From Candidatus Aegiribacteria sp. (GTDB lineage: Bacteria > Fermentibacterota > Fermentibacteria > Fermentibacterales > JCC-6): a DNA stretch of 8,102 nucleotides. The notes beneath the pieces are model-generated. The model searched no databases. It saw only the letters and a list, made by a program, of their open reading frames with translations, and was not told where the DNA came from. Below, in pieces: positions 6,434 through 8,102 of this stretch (position 1 is the first letter of the stretch; each line of letters begins with the position of its first letter). The DNA lies in contig JAUVUL010000056.1 of assembly GCA_030600975.1 (NCBI GenBank), positions 1 through 8,102 of the forward strand, read 5' to 3'. Position numbers and translations under genes: made by a program.

Positions 6434-6518
6434 GCCAGATTGCTAAAGGAGTGTACTGCCGAACTCATAAGATTATTTGATCAAAGCTGAAACAACCTGA
6501 AAGAAGGATGGATTACCG

Positions 6519-8102
6519 GTGAACGAAAAGCAGTTCGACCGCTATTTTGAGCTCGGGTTGATAGGCATGGCGATTGTCACACCTGAAATGCACTTCATTG
6601 ATGTCAACAACTATCTCTGTGATATGCTTGGCTACTCCAAGGAAGAGTTGCAGCAGAAGAAATGGTCTGATCTGACCCACCCTGATGATCTGGATATGAA
6701 TCTTAACGCTTTAGCCGGGGTACTCTCCGGTGAGATTGATGGCTATAGGCTCGAAAAGCGTCTGATACACAGGAATGGCGATACTATTCATGTAAGTATA
6801 GCTTCAAAATGCTCAAGAAAACCGGATGGATCAGTAATTAACATTCTTTCACTTGTTCAGGATATCACAGAGAGAAAGAAAGCGGAAGAAAGCATCAGGG
6901 AATCTGAGCTGAAATACAGAACAGTTGTTGAAAACGCAAGAGAAATGATCTGGCAGCTGGACAGGGAAGGGAATTTCGTGTTCTTCAATAAGTACGCAGA
7001 GGAATTGTCCTCTAAAATAAGTAATGAATGGAAAGGCAAGGGTTTCTCACCGGTTATTCACCCGGATGATCTTGATCGGGTCAAAGATATTTTTATTGAT
7101 ACATTGAGTGGTAATATCAATGAATATGAAGTCAGAATATTAATAGGGAAAAATAAGATAGCCGAGCTCAAGGTACAGACTCTTCCCATCTATACTGATG
7201 GAGAAGTTAACGGAACACTGAGTTTCGGCAGGGATATCACAGAGGAAAAAAGATCTGAGCGAGCATTGAAAGTTTCTGAAGAACGTTACCGTTCTCTTCT
7301 TGCAAACATCCCTATTGGAGTATTTCGTTCAACCATCGAGCAGGATGGATCATTTCTCTCTGTTAATCCTGTGCTTGCCAGAATGTTCGGTTTCGAGAGC
7401 CCCGAACAGATGATCAATATAAAGGTTGTTGATTGTTATCGGAATATCGAGGATCGCCAACTATTCATCAGCAGTATCATAAGGGAAGGCTCCATTTCCG
7501 GATACGAAGTCCAGTTCAAGCGCAATGATGGTTCGATATTCTGGGGATCCCTGTCATCAAAGGCCATATTGGATGATGAAGGTACGATTCTCTATCTTGA
7601 CGGTATTCTGGAAAACATTACGGAACGCAAATCGATTCAGGAAGCGCTACGGGAATCACAGGAGCGATATCGCCGCCTGCTCGACCACAATCCTGCAGCG
7701 ATTGTCGTTCATGTTGATGGCGTGATCGTCTATGCAAACAGGGCAAGTCTTGATCTCGTAGCCGCTTCCTGTCCTGAAGATGCTCTCGGTAAAAGGATTT
7801 TTGATTTTGTCCATCCTGATTACAGGGACATTGTGCTTGATCGCATTAAACTGTGTCAGAAGGATGGAAAATTCGCTGAACCCTTAGAAGAAAAGTCTCT
7901 TCGACTCGACGGCAAATCTGTTGACGTTGAGGTTACTGCGATACCAATAATGTACCAGGGGCAGCCAGCTTCTCAGGTCGTTTTCTGGGATATCACCAAC
8001 AGGAAACAGGCGGAAGACAGCATAAAGAGCAACCTTGACGAATTACATAGAACTCTTGAAGGAACGGTAGACGCGCTTTCTTCAGCAGTTGAAACAAGAG
8101 AC
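6519..8102 (+). CDS. Four-PAS sensor protein, entering an HD-GYP domain at the window edge (3' end cut)
   Basis: The start is GTG 6519, 10 bases after GAAGGA; the frame stays open for 528 codons to the last base. There is no signal peptide or membrane segment, so it should be cytoplasmic. Four PAS units follow in series at residues about 4-118, 131-243, 255-370 and 382-496, each closing with the usual PAS C-terminal signature (DITERK, DITEEK, NITERK, DITNRK) and a short helical connector. HPDD occurs in PAS 1 and 2 and HPDY in PAS 4. The last residues, LEGTVDALSSAVETRD, match the entry of HD-GYP domains and align with FQGTIVLISKITELRD and VEGTIHTLSKIIESKD of the two HD-GYP genes in this window. 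An HD-GYP cyclic-di-GMP phosphodiesterase output is therefore inferred. No histidine-kinase or GGDEF sequence is seen in the visible part. The cofactor bound by the PAS domains cannot be read from the sequence. Confidence 0.92.
   Translation, partial: MNEKQFDRYFELGLIGMAIVTPEMHFIDVNNYLCDMLGYSKEELQQKKWSDLTHPDDLDMNLNALAGVLSGEIDGYRLEKRLIHRNGDTIHVSIASKCSRKPDGSVINILSLVQDITERKKAEESIRESELKYRTVVENAREMIWQLDREGNFVFFNKYAEELSSKISNEWKGKGFSPVIHPDDLDRVKDIFIDTLSGNINEYEVRILIGKNKIAELKVQTLPIYTDGEVNGTLSFGRDITEEKRSERALKVSEERYRSLLANIPIGVFRSTIEQDGSFLSVNPVLARMFGFESPEQMINIKVVDCYRNIEDRQLFISSIIREGSISGYEVQFKRNDGSIFWGSLSSKAILDDEGTILYLDGILENITERKSIQEALRESQERYRRLLDHNPAAIVVHVDGVIVYANRASLDLVAASCPEDALGKRIFDFVHPDYRDIVLDRIKLCQKDGKFAEPLEEKSLRLDGKSVDVEVTAIPIMYQGQPASQVVFWDITNRKQAEDSIKSNLDELHRTLEGTVDALSSAVETRD

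Larger units (their letters stand above)
6107..6518. other. Divergent intergenic region between lipoprotein and PAS sensor genes
   Basis: This 412-base A+T-rich stretch contains the ribosome site of the lipoprotein (minus, 6113-6117) and that of the PAS gene (plus, GAAGGA 6503-6508). It also holds a promoter candidate on each strand, an 8-base direct repeat at 6251-6267, and a 10-base palindrome at 6424-6433. The middle (about 6180-6400) holds no gene I can support; a 26-codon frame at 6284-6364 resembles nothing known to me. Confidence 0.55.

Noticed and set aside
6508..6522. Four-codon mini-frame (M-D-Y-R-stop) overlapping the GTG start of the PAS gene
   Set aside because: Its ATG overlaps the ribosome site used by the GTG, so it is most likely chance; it would matter only if translational coupling were shown.
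6519..8102. Calling the PAS protein a histidine kinase
   Set aside because: No H-box or ATPase motif is visible, and the final residues fit the entry of an HD-GYP domain instead.

Overview
The window looks like bacterial chromosome dense in cytoplasmic signalling genes. Proteins of long 40-residue TPR units joined to HD-GYP domains, a lipoprotein built of repeated pre-peptidase (PPC-like) beta domains, and a decayed NYPNPF-type C-terminal domain (T9SS type A sorting / FlgD-Ig-like) together suggest an FCB-group candidate phylum, for example a Fermentibacteria/Hyd24-12-like lineage. That placement is inference from protein style; there is no rRNA or marker gene here to test it.

Layout, left to right. 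Positions 1-696 (+) hold the 3' part of a TPR protein that ends in a coiled coil and a CxxC...CxxC motif. A 263-base gap follows. Then come two tandem paralogues, 960-2660 and 2691-4514 (+, 30 bases apart, probably one operon), each a TPR array, coiled coil and HD-GYP phosphodiesterase domain. On the minus strand, convergent with them, lie a broken C-terminal sorting-type domain (about 4545-4847) and an intact outer lipoprotein with three 120-residue repeats (4889-6106). A 412-base divergent intergenic region separates the lipoprotein from a four-PAS sensor protein (6519 to the window end, +), whose last visible residues are the entry into a third HD-GYP domain.

How they may work together: the three TPR genes share almost the same adaptor segment (FETEKKEKEAEIY-like) between the TPR array and different outputs. 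They look like a locally duplicated receptor/adaptor family with exchanged effectors. The HD-GYP genes would lower cyclic-di-GMP (or a related cyclic dinucleotide) in response to protein partners (TPR) or to ligand, redox or light cues (PAS). No GGDEF synthase is visible in the window. The second TPR-HD-GYP has HQE where HHE is usual, so the tandem pair may be functionally asymmetric.

I saw no rRNA, tRNA, CRISPR array or insertion sequence. I found no wholly new system. The best leads are the modular TPR family, the altered metal-site motif, the non-canonical start of the first HD-GYP gene, and the orphan sorting-domain remnant.
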